From: Dimorphilus gyrociliatus
Lineage: Eukaryota > Annelida > Polychaeta > Dinophilidae
NCBI GenBank assembly: GCA_904063045.1
Contig: CAJFCJ010000157.1
Location: forward strand, 1-26,186
Reading direction: 5' to 3'
Length of the DNA stretch: 26,186 bases
Numbering within the stretch: position 1 is the stretch's first letter; each line of letters begins with the position of its first letter. Both the position numbers and the translations under genes were made by a program. This document shows, in pieces, positions 16,418-26,186 of the stretch. The notes below the pieces were generated by a model, which was given only the letters and a program-made list of their open reading frames with translations, ran no database searches and was not told the DNA's origin.

Positions 16418-19400
16418 TTAATTATTTCTAAACTTTTTGAACAGCTCGTGCAAAACCTGAAAATTGAATAAACACGAAATAAATATTTAAATTTGTAAAA
16501 CAAGAAAATTCTTTTCTATTTTAGTTTTGTTATTTAAAAACCTTATAGGCAAAAAAATCAAGAAATTCAATAAGTGTTATGACAGAAGCTCCCAACACAA
16601 GTCCCAAAAATCCACCAACTTCTGACAGAAAAGATAGAAAAGTGAACTTCTCATGTTGAATCATCTTTTCAGAACTCATCTCTTTGTAAAATAAATCCAC
16701 TTTTGCAAAATTCTTTCTGTTTGCAGAAAAAAGAAACTATAGCAAGAGATGTTTGTTGAATTGAAATCTTACCGAAAAAATTCCCTATTAACAAAAGATT
16801 TCCTATGAAATTCATTCAAAAACGCCTCAAGGTCATTGTACTTGGACAAAAGATCACTAAGTTTCTCAATAAAGGCACTAGAATAGTTAAGTGTATTGGA
16901 TGCTATGGAAGATCCTATGCTTTTAATACACAAATTCCATTGTGTTATATCTTGTAAACTGTCCTTTGAACAAGAGTAACTAATGTTGTATTTCACTCTG
17001 GCCTCATTATATATTAAATAGAAATTTATTATATTTCTGTAAACGATTTGATTATTTTCTATATCGTGTCTGGGAAAAGGCCATTTGAAGTAATAAAAGT
17101 CATTTTGCAAGTCAACAAACAAGTTTTCAATTTCAAGAAATTTTCCAATAAATGTTTTATACTCTATTGGAGTATTTTCACAAAAGCCTATCAAACTTCT
17201 TATGTTGCTTAGTAAACTTTCCAGGAATGAACGATCCGTTAGATTCTGTTTGTTTACCCATGAATTTGGCATTAGGAATGCCTCGAATAGTTGAGTTTTA
17301 TTGAGGGCAAGTTGATGAACTTTACGAATTCTTTCAACATTTCCATTGATATTCTTAATGTAGATTAAGAAGGAATAAGAATATTTCAAAATATTTCTAA
17401 TTTCTATAATTGCTCTTGTAAAAAAGTCCTGTTTTTTATTCAATAGACAGTACGATTGAAAGTAGTCATCATTCATTATTTCCTCTATTCTCAAATATGT
17501 TTGTAGAACAATTTCAATTTTTTCACCAACATCACTATCATTTTGATAAAGAATTTCCAATCTTCCTGAATTTTCCTCAGCAATTAGACTATCGTACAGT
17601 GGAATACATTCATCCATAAATGGTAATCTGGAGTCATTGATTGGCATTTGAAAAACTCTTTCAATTTCTGTCATGTGATAATATTTCAATGTGGATATGG
17701 TTTTTAAATGAGAAAAGAATTTCTTTGCCTCTTTTATAGCTTTATCCCAGAAATTGTAGAAATTTTCCCCTTTTTCCATCAATGGGCTAAAACGAAAATG
17801 ATACATAAACTCATCGCAGACAATCAGTGTTGTATTCATTTTCCTTAGATTTTCAATACAATAATAGAGTTGTCTTCTAATGTCATTTTTCATTACTGGA
17901 ACTAACCCAAATAATTTCTCCTTAAAGTGATTTTTTACAAATGAAAAATGACTAAAAGTTTCCGAAACATATATCATTTCCGATGATCGAAGAGCTTTTT
18001 CAGCTAATATAAAATTGTCTACCATACCTTCACAGTCAAGTATTATTTTGAAAATAATGAGCGACGTAAATGAGTCTTCAACTGTTTCTTTAATAATACC
18101 AAATGCTTCAAAAGTATTTTTAAACTTTTGTAAAAATGGATACATCATTTTTGTAAATGAATTAATGTATTTTTTGTTTAAAGCAATAAGGTTTTCATCA
18201 TTCTTCTCACCAATTTCCAATATTTCCAGATATTTTCTCTTTAACTTATCCATTCTCTTTGAATTGCTTTGTATCAATTTATCAACAGTAAATCCTGATA
18301 TCGCTGAAAATGATAGATTTGGTTCGTAATTAATTTGATGGCATGGAATGCCACAAGAACAGTTGCTCTCGTCACTCTTTACCTTTTCCAAAGATCTTTT
18401 TACACAGCCATAAATTTCTGATAAGGAACACTTTCTTTTGTAGTCAGTTGTATTTTCCTGAAGAATTGCAGTAGCTACGAATGGAATACATTTACATATT
18501 GTTGCTACAGCATTTAATTGGCAATGATCTATGCATTGCGCGTGAGATTTATATTTTGAATTGATGCATTTTCCATATGGTTTTTCAAGACTTTTCGACT
18601 CTGTCCGTTTTATACCAACTAGCGTATGCATTCCAGGAGCTACTGCAAAACCGAGATTGGACATAAGTGGCTTTTTGTAATCATTGTGTATGAAAATTCT
18701 GACACCAGCGTCATTATAGGGTCCAATCATGTGTTGATATTGCTCAATGTTGAATAAGAAAGAAAGACCCTTGTCAATTCCAGCTTCAGTGGAGGTTAGA
18801 GGTTTGAGTGGTTGAATGGAAAGGGGAGAGTTAAATGTGAAGCAGAAACCGAATTCAGTGATTGTTTTTGTAATATATTGAGAGGGACATTGAATACCAT
18901 TCCAAATGCATTCGAATATGAAATCGGATTGTTGATGTCCAGTATAATTGTAAACATATTGAGCACGATCATCCAAATATTTTGGTAAGTATTCATCAAG
19001 TGAAGCATTTCCATATTTACCATTGTTGTAAATAATATTAAAGTATTTATACAGGTCCAATTCAACAGCACTCTTCATTCTTGAAAAATAGACATGTTGG
19101 TTAACTTTATCTGAGAGATTATAAATATAGTTATTGTTCAAAAAATGAATGCCTTAACCGTAACCTTAACCTTTAGATGAGACCCCTTTAGGTAAAAATC
19201 ACTTGCCATTCTTGCTAAACATTTGTCCACCAAAAAAATGTTATCTTGAAATATTTCTGTTGTGAACATTATCTGACAATCCTTTTATTTTTTTATCATA
19301 AAAAATTTAGTCAGAAAATGTAAAAGGGTTTTTGGGTTGATTGACCAGATTATTTATTAAATAACAAAAAGCGCTTTGAGGATAATTGATATTTTAATAT

Positions 19401-19994
19401 ATTATAAATAATTGACAAGATTTATAATTGCTAAAGTTAATTTTCTTTTCAGAAAGAAACAGAACAATAGAATAATGTGAATGTGTCAATTACCATTCTG
19501 AAATGGCAATACTTTCTCTTTTGTCCAGTAAAAACAGTAAAGCCTTTGAATTTTTCACTTTAGGTTCTTTTGTCATTTGATTAATCATTTAACGTTTTTT
19601 GTTAAGGAGAGGTCATTATCCAGATATGCTCATTATTTTTTAAGGGTTAGGGTTAGGGTTAGCATTATGGTTAGAGAATAGCAAAATCATTATACATAGT
19701 TATATACCTGAATTTATTTTGATTACAGACTGTAATTGATGGAAATTCCAATTTTTTTGAATAGATCACTTCAACATTGACGGTTACATCTTTCTTTGCG
19801 TAGTCTAACCCTCTTTGAACCACTTGAAAAGAGAAGAGAAACATTGCTCCAAAGACGATAAGAATCCATGTAATTCGCCTAAACAGTGAAGATTCTTCAG
19901 TAAAAATATTTTTTATACCATGAAATGTTGTTTCACTAGTGAAATTTGTCCACGTTTTAACATTTTCCACTTTTTCTTTACCAGTAGTTGTCAT
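16418..19994 (-). CDS. DEG/ENaC-family sodium channel with a greatly enlarged extracellular loop
   Basis: Exon 1 (19994–19708) encodes residues 1–95: the HG gating motif (25–26), TM1 (about 41–60) and FPSITVCNQNKF. Exon 2 (19079–16773) adds NYTGHQQSDFIFEC, the cysteine-rich domain (about 267–342, ending CSCGIPCHQINY) and then about 510 residues before exon 3. Exon 3 (from 16716) gives LFYKEM, GGFLGLVLGASVITLIE with the GAS selectivity filter (907–909) and TM2. The protein either stops at 16530–16532 (926 residues) or splices at AAG/GTTTTT to a tail exon ending at 16418 (about 935). Usual members have about 60–100 residues between the cysteine-rich domain and TM2, so about 450 extra, mostly helical residues are inserted. 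The protein should form trimeric cation channels in the plasma membrane; the gating stimulus is unknown. The phases of the three exons agree and no break is seen. Confidence 0.9.
19145..19245. mobile_element. Eroded MULE-MITE relic in channel intron 1
   Basis: CTTAACCGTAACCTTAACC, TTTAGATGAGACCCC, TAAAAATCA and TTTGTCCACCAAAAAAAT follow the interior of the MITEs at 7632 and 20982 in the same order with many substitutions. Termini are not recognisable. It lies just upstream of exon 2's acceptor, inside the 628-bp intron. Confidence 0.5.
19640..19674. repeat. Interstitial telomere-like (TTAGGG) tract
   Basis: AAGGGTTAGGGTTAGGGTTA contains three TTAGGG units, followed by the variant GCATTATGGTTAG. 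It sits in intron 1 of the channel gene, 34 bp from exon 1. It may be a scrap of the CCCTAA-bearing MITE interior in reverse, or an independent insertion. Confidence 0.75.
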
Positions 19995-20973
19995 GTTAGT
20001 CGTTTAAAGACTACTTGTGAATTTTTAGGTTGGAATAACTACTGATAAAAGGTAAAGTAGAAAAAAACAGATATTGCAGTTATGAAACAATATCCACTGT
20101 TTCCTAATGCTTGTTGGATGCACAATGACTACTATTAGTTATGCCTAAATTAATTGTGCCTTTTAATATTTAATATTCGTAACAGCAACACATTGACATT
20201 TTTTATCATTGTTTAACAGATAGATTGAAACATCTATTACATTCTATGAATGAGTTGCTTAAGTAAATATAATTAATTAATCTAAGGGAATTTTCTCTTT
20301 TCCCTCAGTTATTCAATAACCCAGTGAGGGAGAGAATAAATTGAATTGTGTTATGAATATTTATGGGACAAACCTTGCCAGTAGTAAATTTAAAGAAGGC
20401 TAAGGAAAGAAATTTTATCTGTAAAACACTAGTTTTTATCAATAGGATTTGGGTTGAACACTTTTTAGCAAAATAAATAAGATAGATTTACAGACTAGGT
20501 ACACATTTTATGTCATTTTGAATTTTTCAGCAACCACGAAGGTCATACTAGTCTTTGCTATGGCACTGTTAACCTTTACAAAATTTCTCGCATTCATAGA
20601 CATTTCAATGCATAAAGTAATCAGTAAAAGACCTTTGCAGTTCGACTAAAATATCAACAAATTTATATAAAATTCATACATTTAAATAAAACAAACTTAG
20701 TCTGGTAAAGGTAGCATAGCTGTTGTTTACCACTGGAAAAAATAACAAATGTCTTGTCAAATGCAATGGGAACATTCCTTAAAGAAAATGTGATATTTCT
20801 AAATTTCCATATAAGTGGCAGCAGATTGATTATATATTAAACAGGGTTATTGTTATGAGGATAAAAATAATATACAATACTACTGGATTTATAAAACATT
20901 AATGTCTGTATATAATGCTATTTTCTTTGTATATAACAAACAGTAATTTGTTTTTTATTTACTACTTCATTTG
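19995..20973. other. Channel upstream region, no feature recognised
   Basis: About 980 bp 5' of the DEG/ENaC start codon. It presumably holds its promoter, but I recognise no core element, coding frame or repeat here. Confidence 0.5.
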
Positions 20974-20981
20974 TCCCATTG

Positions 20982-21174
20982 GGATACGACAGAAAACGTC
21001 CCCAAATGCAGGGTTTAACCCTAACCCTAACCTAAGCCTTGTCTCTCCTTAACCTTTTTGATTACCCCTGGCCCCTAGATGGAATTCCCCGAACGACAAA
21101 TCATGGCTACTTCACTCGTCCTTAGCATTTTTCAATCCAAAAATCTCACTTGGGGACGTTTTATGTCAGCCCTA
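20982..21174. mobile_element. 193-bp MULE-related MITE with 8-bp target duplication
   Basis: It starts GGATACGACAGAAAACGTCC and ends with the inverted GGGGACGTTTTATGTCAG. TCCCATTG repeats directly at 20974–20981 and 21175–21182. The interior (AACCCTAACCCTAACCTAAG, GTCTCTCCTTAACC, TTTTTCAATCC) matches the element at 7632–7838 over nearly its full length. It abuts the 5' side of the channel exon-1 pseudogene. Confidence 0.85.
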
Positions 21175-21203
21175 TCCCATTGACATTTATTGCTTTCGAA
21201 AAT

Positions 21204-21462
21204 ATGGCAAAGGAAGGGAAAGGTAATGTGAAGACTTGGAGACATTTCATGGAATCAAAAATATTTTTGCAAAAGAATCCTCATTGTTTCGACGGATTGG
21301 ATGGATTCTTATTATGTTTGAAGCCGTCTTTCTCTTCTCTTTTCAAGTGGTTAAATGAGGATTACGCTATAGCAAGAAAGATGTAATGGATAGTGTTCCA
21401 GTCATATATTAAAAAAGTCTTCAATTTCCCTCAGTTACAGTATACAATCAAAATCAGTTTAG
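21204..21462 (+). pseudogene. Broken copy of DEG/ENaC exon 1 (TM1 region)
   Basis: MAKEGKGNVKTW at the start, then in the next frame FHGIKNIFAKESSLFRR, IGWILIMFEAVFLFSFQVVK and, after stops, LQFPSVTVYNQNQF. This parallels exon 1 of the channel (KVENVKTW, FHGIKNIFTEESSLFRR, ITWILIVFGAMFLFSFQVV, LEFPSITVCNQNKF). About 17 bp are lost after NVKTW, shifting the frame. AGA has become TGA after TM1, TAA follows VIY, and the conserved Cys is Tyr. The splice donor (TTTAG/GTACAC) is still recognisable at 21463. It is a dead paralogue; the uninterrupted 78-codon frame across it is not a gene. Confidence 0.92.
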
Positions 21463-21514
21463 GTACACATATGTAAATACTTGTAAGGAATAAAATCCTT
21501 GGAGAGTTTACATA

Positions 21515-22428
21515 CAGCATAGGCAAAAAGTCCTCAGCCACCTTGAAAATTTTTAGTTTAGATATTAAGCTATACTGAATAACTACTTTTAATTGATAAT
21601 AATAATTATTAATAAGTATAAACTAATATCCTTTATGAAAAGTTATCAACAAATTGTTTTTCTTTTAAAAAATGCGGTTTTAGTAATTATTAAGAGTGAT
21701 TAGTTAAAAATGAGTCACCATCTATTTAATTAAATATTTTATGTTAAATCTACCTTGGGACACTCTTTAACAATTTATATACATGAATTATTATAATATT
21801 TTCTGAAAATATAGTAATAATAGTTTTAAACCTTTTTAATACTTGGTATGACCACACTCATTGAAAAGACACAGCTGTAGCCTCTTTCTAAAACTATTAA
21901 ACAATTTTTCAACATATTCAGTTGGAATATTGTCAAATTCTTGCTGTGTTACCCTCCATAGATCATCTACATTTGTGCACATATGTTTACCAACCCTTCC
22001 TTTCAGGTATGACAATACATTTTCAATAGGATTTAGGTCAGGACTCCGAGCTGGCCAGTCTAGCAAGTGCCTTATGTTCTTTTCATCTAGATACCTTAAG
22101 GTACACCTAGATGTATGGCATGGAGCACCATCCTGCATGAACACTTGGTCCCTATTGTATTTCTCTAAAAAAGATTTATCAAGAATGTCTTGATATTTTT
22201 CTGAATTTAAATTGCTTTTGTATAAATGTATACCTCTGCTGCCATCACTTTTTATAAACCCCATATATATTTAGGGAACCATTTGCCTCTTTAAACGTTT
22301 TTATGGCCTATTTTGCCTGATATCTATCAGCTGTATGCCTTCTGACAAACTGCCTGTGTTTTGCATATAAATCTATCCATGCCTCCTCTGAAAATTTATT
22401 AATTGTAATGTGACCTGATTAAAAAATA
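21515..22428 (-). mobile_element. Tc1-like transposon relic
   Basis: The 3' end is TA/CAGCATAGGC then AAAAAGTCCTCAGCCACCTT (21513–21544), the usual look of a Tc1 terminus next to its TA target. The transposase remnant lies about 300 bp inside. I searched upstream to 23.2 kb for the inverted partner (AAGGTGGCTGAGGAC) and did not see it, so the 5' end has been lost. Confidence 0.75.
21836..22428 (-). pseudogene. Tc1-like transposase, 5'-truncated, stop and frameshift
   Basis: The intact 142-codon C-terminal frame contains QDGAPCHTSRC, with the second catalytic Asp, and WPARSPDLNPIENVLSYLKG, with the catalytic Glu, at the spacing of Tc1 DD34E enzymes. Upstream, INKFSEEAWIDLYAKHRQF and VRRHTADRYQAK continue the alignment but meet a TAG, and a frameshift near 22264 separates NIYG from GFIKSDGSRG. 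Where Tc1 enzymes have FSDE (first catalytic Asp), this copy reads FSEE. The DNA-binding N-terminus is absent. It is not functional. Confidence 0.9.
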
Positions 22429-22439
22429 GCAATTTAAAA

Positions 22440-23277
22440 ATATCACTACTTCAATATACAAAACTAATATACATTGAATATTAAGTATATTAACAAGCAA
22501 AAGCAAATAGTTTATAAGAATATACACAATCCAAAGGATCAGGCAGTTTGGGTAACATTTTCACTTAATCACCTCTTAAAGACCCTTATCTTGAATGATG
22601 TAAGTCAAAGTTCGATAGATAGTGACAGCATTGATTGAATCTTATCAGGGGTTTTTCTTAACATAGGGGTCTTCTCTACCCAATTGTATGTAAATCTGAC
22701 ACTTGGTCGTTCTGACATTCATCACCACTGAGGGAAGACTACTCTCTCTGTAGGAAATTAAATGTTTTCATCTTTTCCCAACGTTTATTGAATCATGATT
22801 TAATACTCTATAACTTTGTATAGCAATTGAGGGTGTTTGAAAGGAAAAGATGTTGCCATCAATAATGATTACACATTCAATATTATAAAAATGAAAAGAA
22901 AAGAATATTAATGAAATGAGGAAGTTTGTGGACATTTTCATAATATTTTATGCTTAACATAAAAAAGCTGAAGTGTAAATGAATTGTTTTAATTGTTAGT
23001 TTCATTGTCTGAAAACTGATTCAAAGTATTGAATAAAATTTATTAGTAATGTTAATATTACTATTTTCATAATGAAACATTTTCATTGTTAATAACCTTG
23101 TTGCTTTTATCAATTCTTGCTCAATTTTTTCACAAAATGAACAATTGTTTATTGAAATAAAGAAATTAATTTAAAAATTGATGATAATCTGTAATAGAAT
23201 TCTTATTATTTTCCATTTAAACTTGCTACAGCTTTAAGTCATTTCTATTTTCCAGTTTGAAAATTTAAAAAAAAAAC
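22440..23277. other. Intergenic, nothing recognised
   Basis: AT-rich spacer between the Tc1 relic and the SRCR/LDLa gene. It presumably includes the promoter and 5' UTR of that gene, but I see no recognisable element. Confidence 0.5.
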
Positions 23278-26186
23278 ATGAATTTAAATTTGAAAACTTT
23301 AAACTTGTTTATCTCATTTGCATTTGGATTTTTATTCAAATTAGGAGAAAGCAGCTCTGTTACTTTTTTAGCAGAAATTTATGATAATGGATCAAAACAA
23401 TTTTATCCAGTGTTATTTAATAAATGTGCTAAATACAATTTAACTGAATTTTGGAAGAAGAAAAAACAGTTTTATTAGAACATTTGATCATCATTTAAAT
23501 AATATTGCGCAATGTACTCAAGATCAACTACTAAAGCAAGGTTATCTTTTAATAGTGTTAAATGCTTATTACGTCATGAATTCCGTTTTTTGCAGTCACA
23601 GAGATTTTCTTCATCGTATTATTCAATATAGAAAATCCTGAATATATTCAAAATGTAACTGGTACATTACCTTTTAGACAACTGTATATAACATCATTCA
23701 ATACAAAAAATATTCTATTATGGTCGCCTATTATTGAGGAATTCTGTTCAAGTCGAAATTTATACGCGGATAGGAATTATTTCGTAATTAACGAGATAAT
23801 AAATAATAGTTACTGTTTAAAATATGATTATTATATTCAAAAACTTGAAAATTATCAATTAAAATTCTTTTGCAAGAAAACATTCCACAGTGAAAATAGT
23901 TTCAACTGTTTTATTATTAATTTCTTTACGATTTCAATCAAATATTTCAATGTTTCTTTTCGCTGTTCGAATTCAATAATTCCATTTTGTATGATTATTT
24001 GCATTGAAATCTCTTTTAAAATTTTAAGTTTTTCATCGATTTTGTTCATCTAGACAATAGCCAATTCAGATTAATTACTGACAGTGACGAAGTTATTATG
24101 AAAAACGATTCTCATCAGCAACAACAGCAGCATTATAAAAGAACTACTATCGTAAAATATTTTGAAATAAACTATTACGGAATTTGGCATAGGCTTTCAT
24201 TTTTAAAAACAAAAAGTCATACTATTCAATTAATTTGTCAACACTTTGGATATTCGTATGGAACATTTATATTGAACAAACAAAATTCAAACAGTCATAG
24301 ATCAATTGCACTTTTATGTAAACAAACTACAAGTTCTTTGAAATGGTGTAAAATAAATTTTCTTTTGTAGGTCAACTGATATTAACTGGTGCCATTTATT
24401 TTTTATCTATTTTCACATTTTTCTTCTTTTTGCAGTTGGCTATTCTTCGATAATACATTCATCGATAAGGAATTAGTTATTGAATGTTCAAACAAAACAA
24501 ATAGACGTAAAAGAAAATTAAATTGAAAACTAAAAAAAGGGGGTTGAGTTCAAGATTCATTCAAGAATAATTATCAAATTGAATAAATAAAAGAACAACA
24601 CGAAAATTTGACTAGAATTTTGATCCAACCCCATTTTCCTTTATAAAAACAATATAGAAAGAAGGGCACAATAACAATTTCAAAAAAAATTGTTAACTAG
24701 ATTGCCTGGATAAAAATTCAATAATAATCTTGGATGTTTGCTATTCATTCTTTGGTGATAGAACTCAAAAGAGTGCAATTGAAGTTGATAATTATTGCAG
24801 GAGAAAAAATCCAACTACCTGGGACGATGTACCAGAATTTAAAAATCGACTTATCTACATTCTAGATAAAGTATACGAGTTTCAAAGTAAAAGATACTCT
24901 ACTCCATTAAGGGTTTTAACAGGTTTTTGTTTTGTAATTTTGTCTTTTTTATCCATTCAAATTTTTTCTCTATATAACTATTTCTTTAGTTATGAATGAA
25001 TTAACACCAACAAATCGACCAGTTGAATTATTCAAAGACATTTACAAAGGCGTTAGTTCGATATTTTTCTACGTATCGCCACCAGGCGCTACTGTGTTCT
25101 TGTTTTTTTTTTCCCCTGATAACAGAATGAACAATACTTCCAAAGGGAATTATTCGACAATAATACATATGATAATATAATTTTGAACAGTGAAAGAAAA
25201 AAAATGTGCATTCAATACGATTATCAATTTAAAGAGAAGGTTGTTGGATTTTCTAAACCTATGAAATCGGTTACAGACATTGCAACTTCAATGTCAATAA
25301 TTCCTTGTAATGTGAAAACTATTAATTCATTTATTTGTCAAATGATTCCAAGTAGGATAAAGACTATTTTATTTCTTGTCTAATATCTTATTCTTATTGT
25401 ATTCTTCCTTCTTTAGAGATTTTCCAAAAAGACAAAGAAAGACCTCGTCTATGGAATAATGAATTAAGAGTCAAAGACTATTGGTCGTCTCTCTGCTTTC
25501 GCGAGAATAACAATTGCTCAAATGAATGTCAGTCAAATTGTTTCAATTTTAGAAAATTATTCATTGTCTTTCCTTTGTTTTTGTTTTTTGATAAACAAAA
25601 GATTTTCTTTTCTCCTATTCAATCAATTTTAAAACAATAGTTCAATGCCCAAAACATACATACGAATGCAACGAATACGAATACTGTATCAGTATGAATT
25701 CGTTATGTGATGATATTAAAGATTGTCCGAATGGAGACGACGAACAAAATTGCTTTTACGATTATTTTACGTGTTTTGACGGAAAGTCAAAAATCACTTT
25801 AAATCGTGTTTGCGACGAAATTGACGATTGTTTTGATGGATCTGACGAGATAAATTGCAGTAAGAAGAAGACTATCTTTAATCAATCAATTAATTAATCA
25901 ATTCCATTTTTTTTAGCTCATTCCGAAAAAGAATTTCATTTGTTTGTCAATTTTGTTTGTAAGAGATTAAAACACTTGCAATGTTTTTCAGACAGTATTA
26001 CTGTAAATATAGAAAATGCTTCATAGTAGAAGATATAGTATTTTACAATATTCCATGCTTTGGAATTACTGTTTCAAACATTAAACATTGTAATGGTATC
26101 TGTTATCCTCCTGAAAACAGACTGAAATGTGATTCTGAATTTATTAGAAATGGATTCAAAGATAAAAAATACAGGTAAAGAAAGAA
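23278..26186 (+). CDS. Secreted or membrane protein with SRCR-like region and LDLa repeats, 3' end beyond window
   Basis: It starts with a signal peptide (hydrophobic LFISFAFGFLF). Likely exons are 23278–23540, 23596–23988, 24054 to about 24345, one near 24430–24525, 24701–24922, 24990–25072, 25126–25351, 25417 to about 25535, 25641–25859, 25917–25941 and 25992–26174. Most neighbouring phases agree. Exon 3 looks like an SRCR domain: VKYFEINYYGIWHRLSF, LICQHFGYSYG and ALLCKQTTSSLKWC. 25641–25859 encodes two LDLa repeats (CPKHTYEC through CDDIKDCPNGDDEQNC, then CDEIDDCFDGSDEINC), calcium-binding ligand modules of lipoprotein-receptor-like proteins. The last exon (QYYCKYRKCF, KHCNGICYPP) is Cys-rich. 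Frames shift near the A6 run at 23464–23469 and near 24345. These may be homopolymer errors, missed introns or real damage. Ligand and exact function are unknown. Confidence 0.6.
25641..25859 (+). other. LDL-receptor class A repeat pair
   Basis: Repeat one has all six cysteines (C-x6-C-x5-C-x6-C-x5-C-x8-C) and the calcium motif DDIKDCPNGDDE. Repeat two has the motif DEIDDCFDGSDE but lacks the first and third cysteines (FTC...KSKI). In LDLa folds cysteines one and three pair with each other, so a whole disulphide is missing and no unpaired cysteine is left. Confidence 0.85.

Noticed and set aside
18015-18329. 104-codon plus-strand frame opposite the channel
   Set aside because: Antisense shadow of the long channel exon 2; the homologous pseudogene shows the same shadow.
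23855-24049. Minus-strand helical frame (MNKIDEKLKILKEISM)
   Set aside because: It looks protein-like, but the plus strand is open across the same place and continues a spliced gene with agreeing phases. It has no splice or promoter support of its own.
1-26186. tRNA genes, CRISPR arrays, bacterial operons
   Set aside because: No B-box-like GGTTCGAATCC with a foldable arm set, no regularly spaced short repeats, and no ribosome-binding-site-led gene runs; the genes are intron-split and animal-like.

Overview
The window looks like AT-rich nuclear DNA of an invertebrate animal. The genes are split by very short GT–AG introns (about 48–70 bp, a few longer). They encode animal-type domains: an eIF2-alpha kinase, a DEG/ENaC channel, a fucolectin-type lectin, SRCR and LDL-receptor class A repeats, and a rhodopsin-like GPCR fragment. 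Decayed DNA transposons fill much of the space between them. Short introns plus this domain mix make a rotifer or another small protostome my best guess, but the sequence alone does not fix the taxon. There are no bacterial operons, and I see no tRNA, rRNA or CRISPR array.

Layout. 1–1.2 kb: debris, with a possible RING-like zinc-finger remnant. 1.19–2.90 kb (-): a complete four-exon gene joining an N-terminal dsRNA-binding domain to an eIF2-alpha-type kinase, a PKR-like architecture. 3.06–3.73 kb: a dispersed repeat, with further copies at 12.4 and 15.95 kb. 3.94–6.27 kb (-): seven phase-consistent exons of a secreted-type protein with fucolectin-like (FTP/F5-8C) domains; its 5' exon is not found. 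6.33–6.79 kb: a MITE with 55-bp inverted repeats and TA target site. 7.63–8.02 kb: small MULE-type MITEs. 8.05–10.51 kb (+): a nearly intact autonomous MULE transposon with 9-bp target duplication, zinc-finger and FLYWCH domains and a full DDE triad, spoiled only by a one-base break in a homopolymer. 11.5–12.4 kb: fragments of DEG/ENaC genes in both orientations. 12.7–13.2 kb (-): a GPCR cut off after TM4. 13.4–15.2 kb: an alanine-rich frameshifted fragment and a leucine-rich pseudogene. 16.4–20.0 kb (-): a DEG/ENaC channel gene with both transmembrane segments and an extracellular loop enlarged by roughly 450 residues. 20.98–21.46 kb: another MULE MITE next to a broken copy of the channel's first exon. 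21.5–22.4 kb: a broken Tc1-like transposon. 23.28 kb to the end (+): a multi-exon gene with signal peptide, SRCR-like region and LDLa repeats, running off the window.

The parts do not form one pathway. The recurring theme is small accessory gene families (dsRNA sensing, lectin, scavenger-type receptor, ion channel) that duplicate and decay amid cut-and-paste transposons. One autonomous MULE and two to four related non-autonomous elements sit in the same 26 kb. The most unusual items are the dsRBD–eIF2-alpha kinase, the enlarged DEG/ENaC channel and the MULE/MITE family whose small members carry telomere-like CCCTAA repeats.
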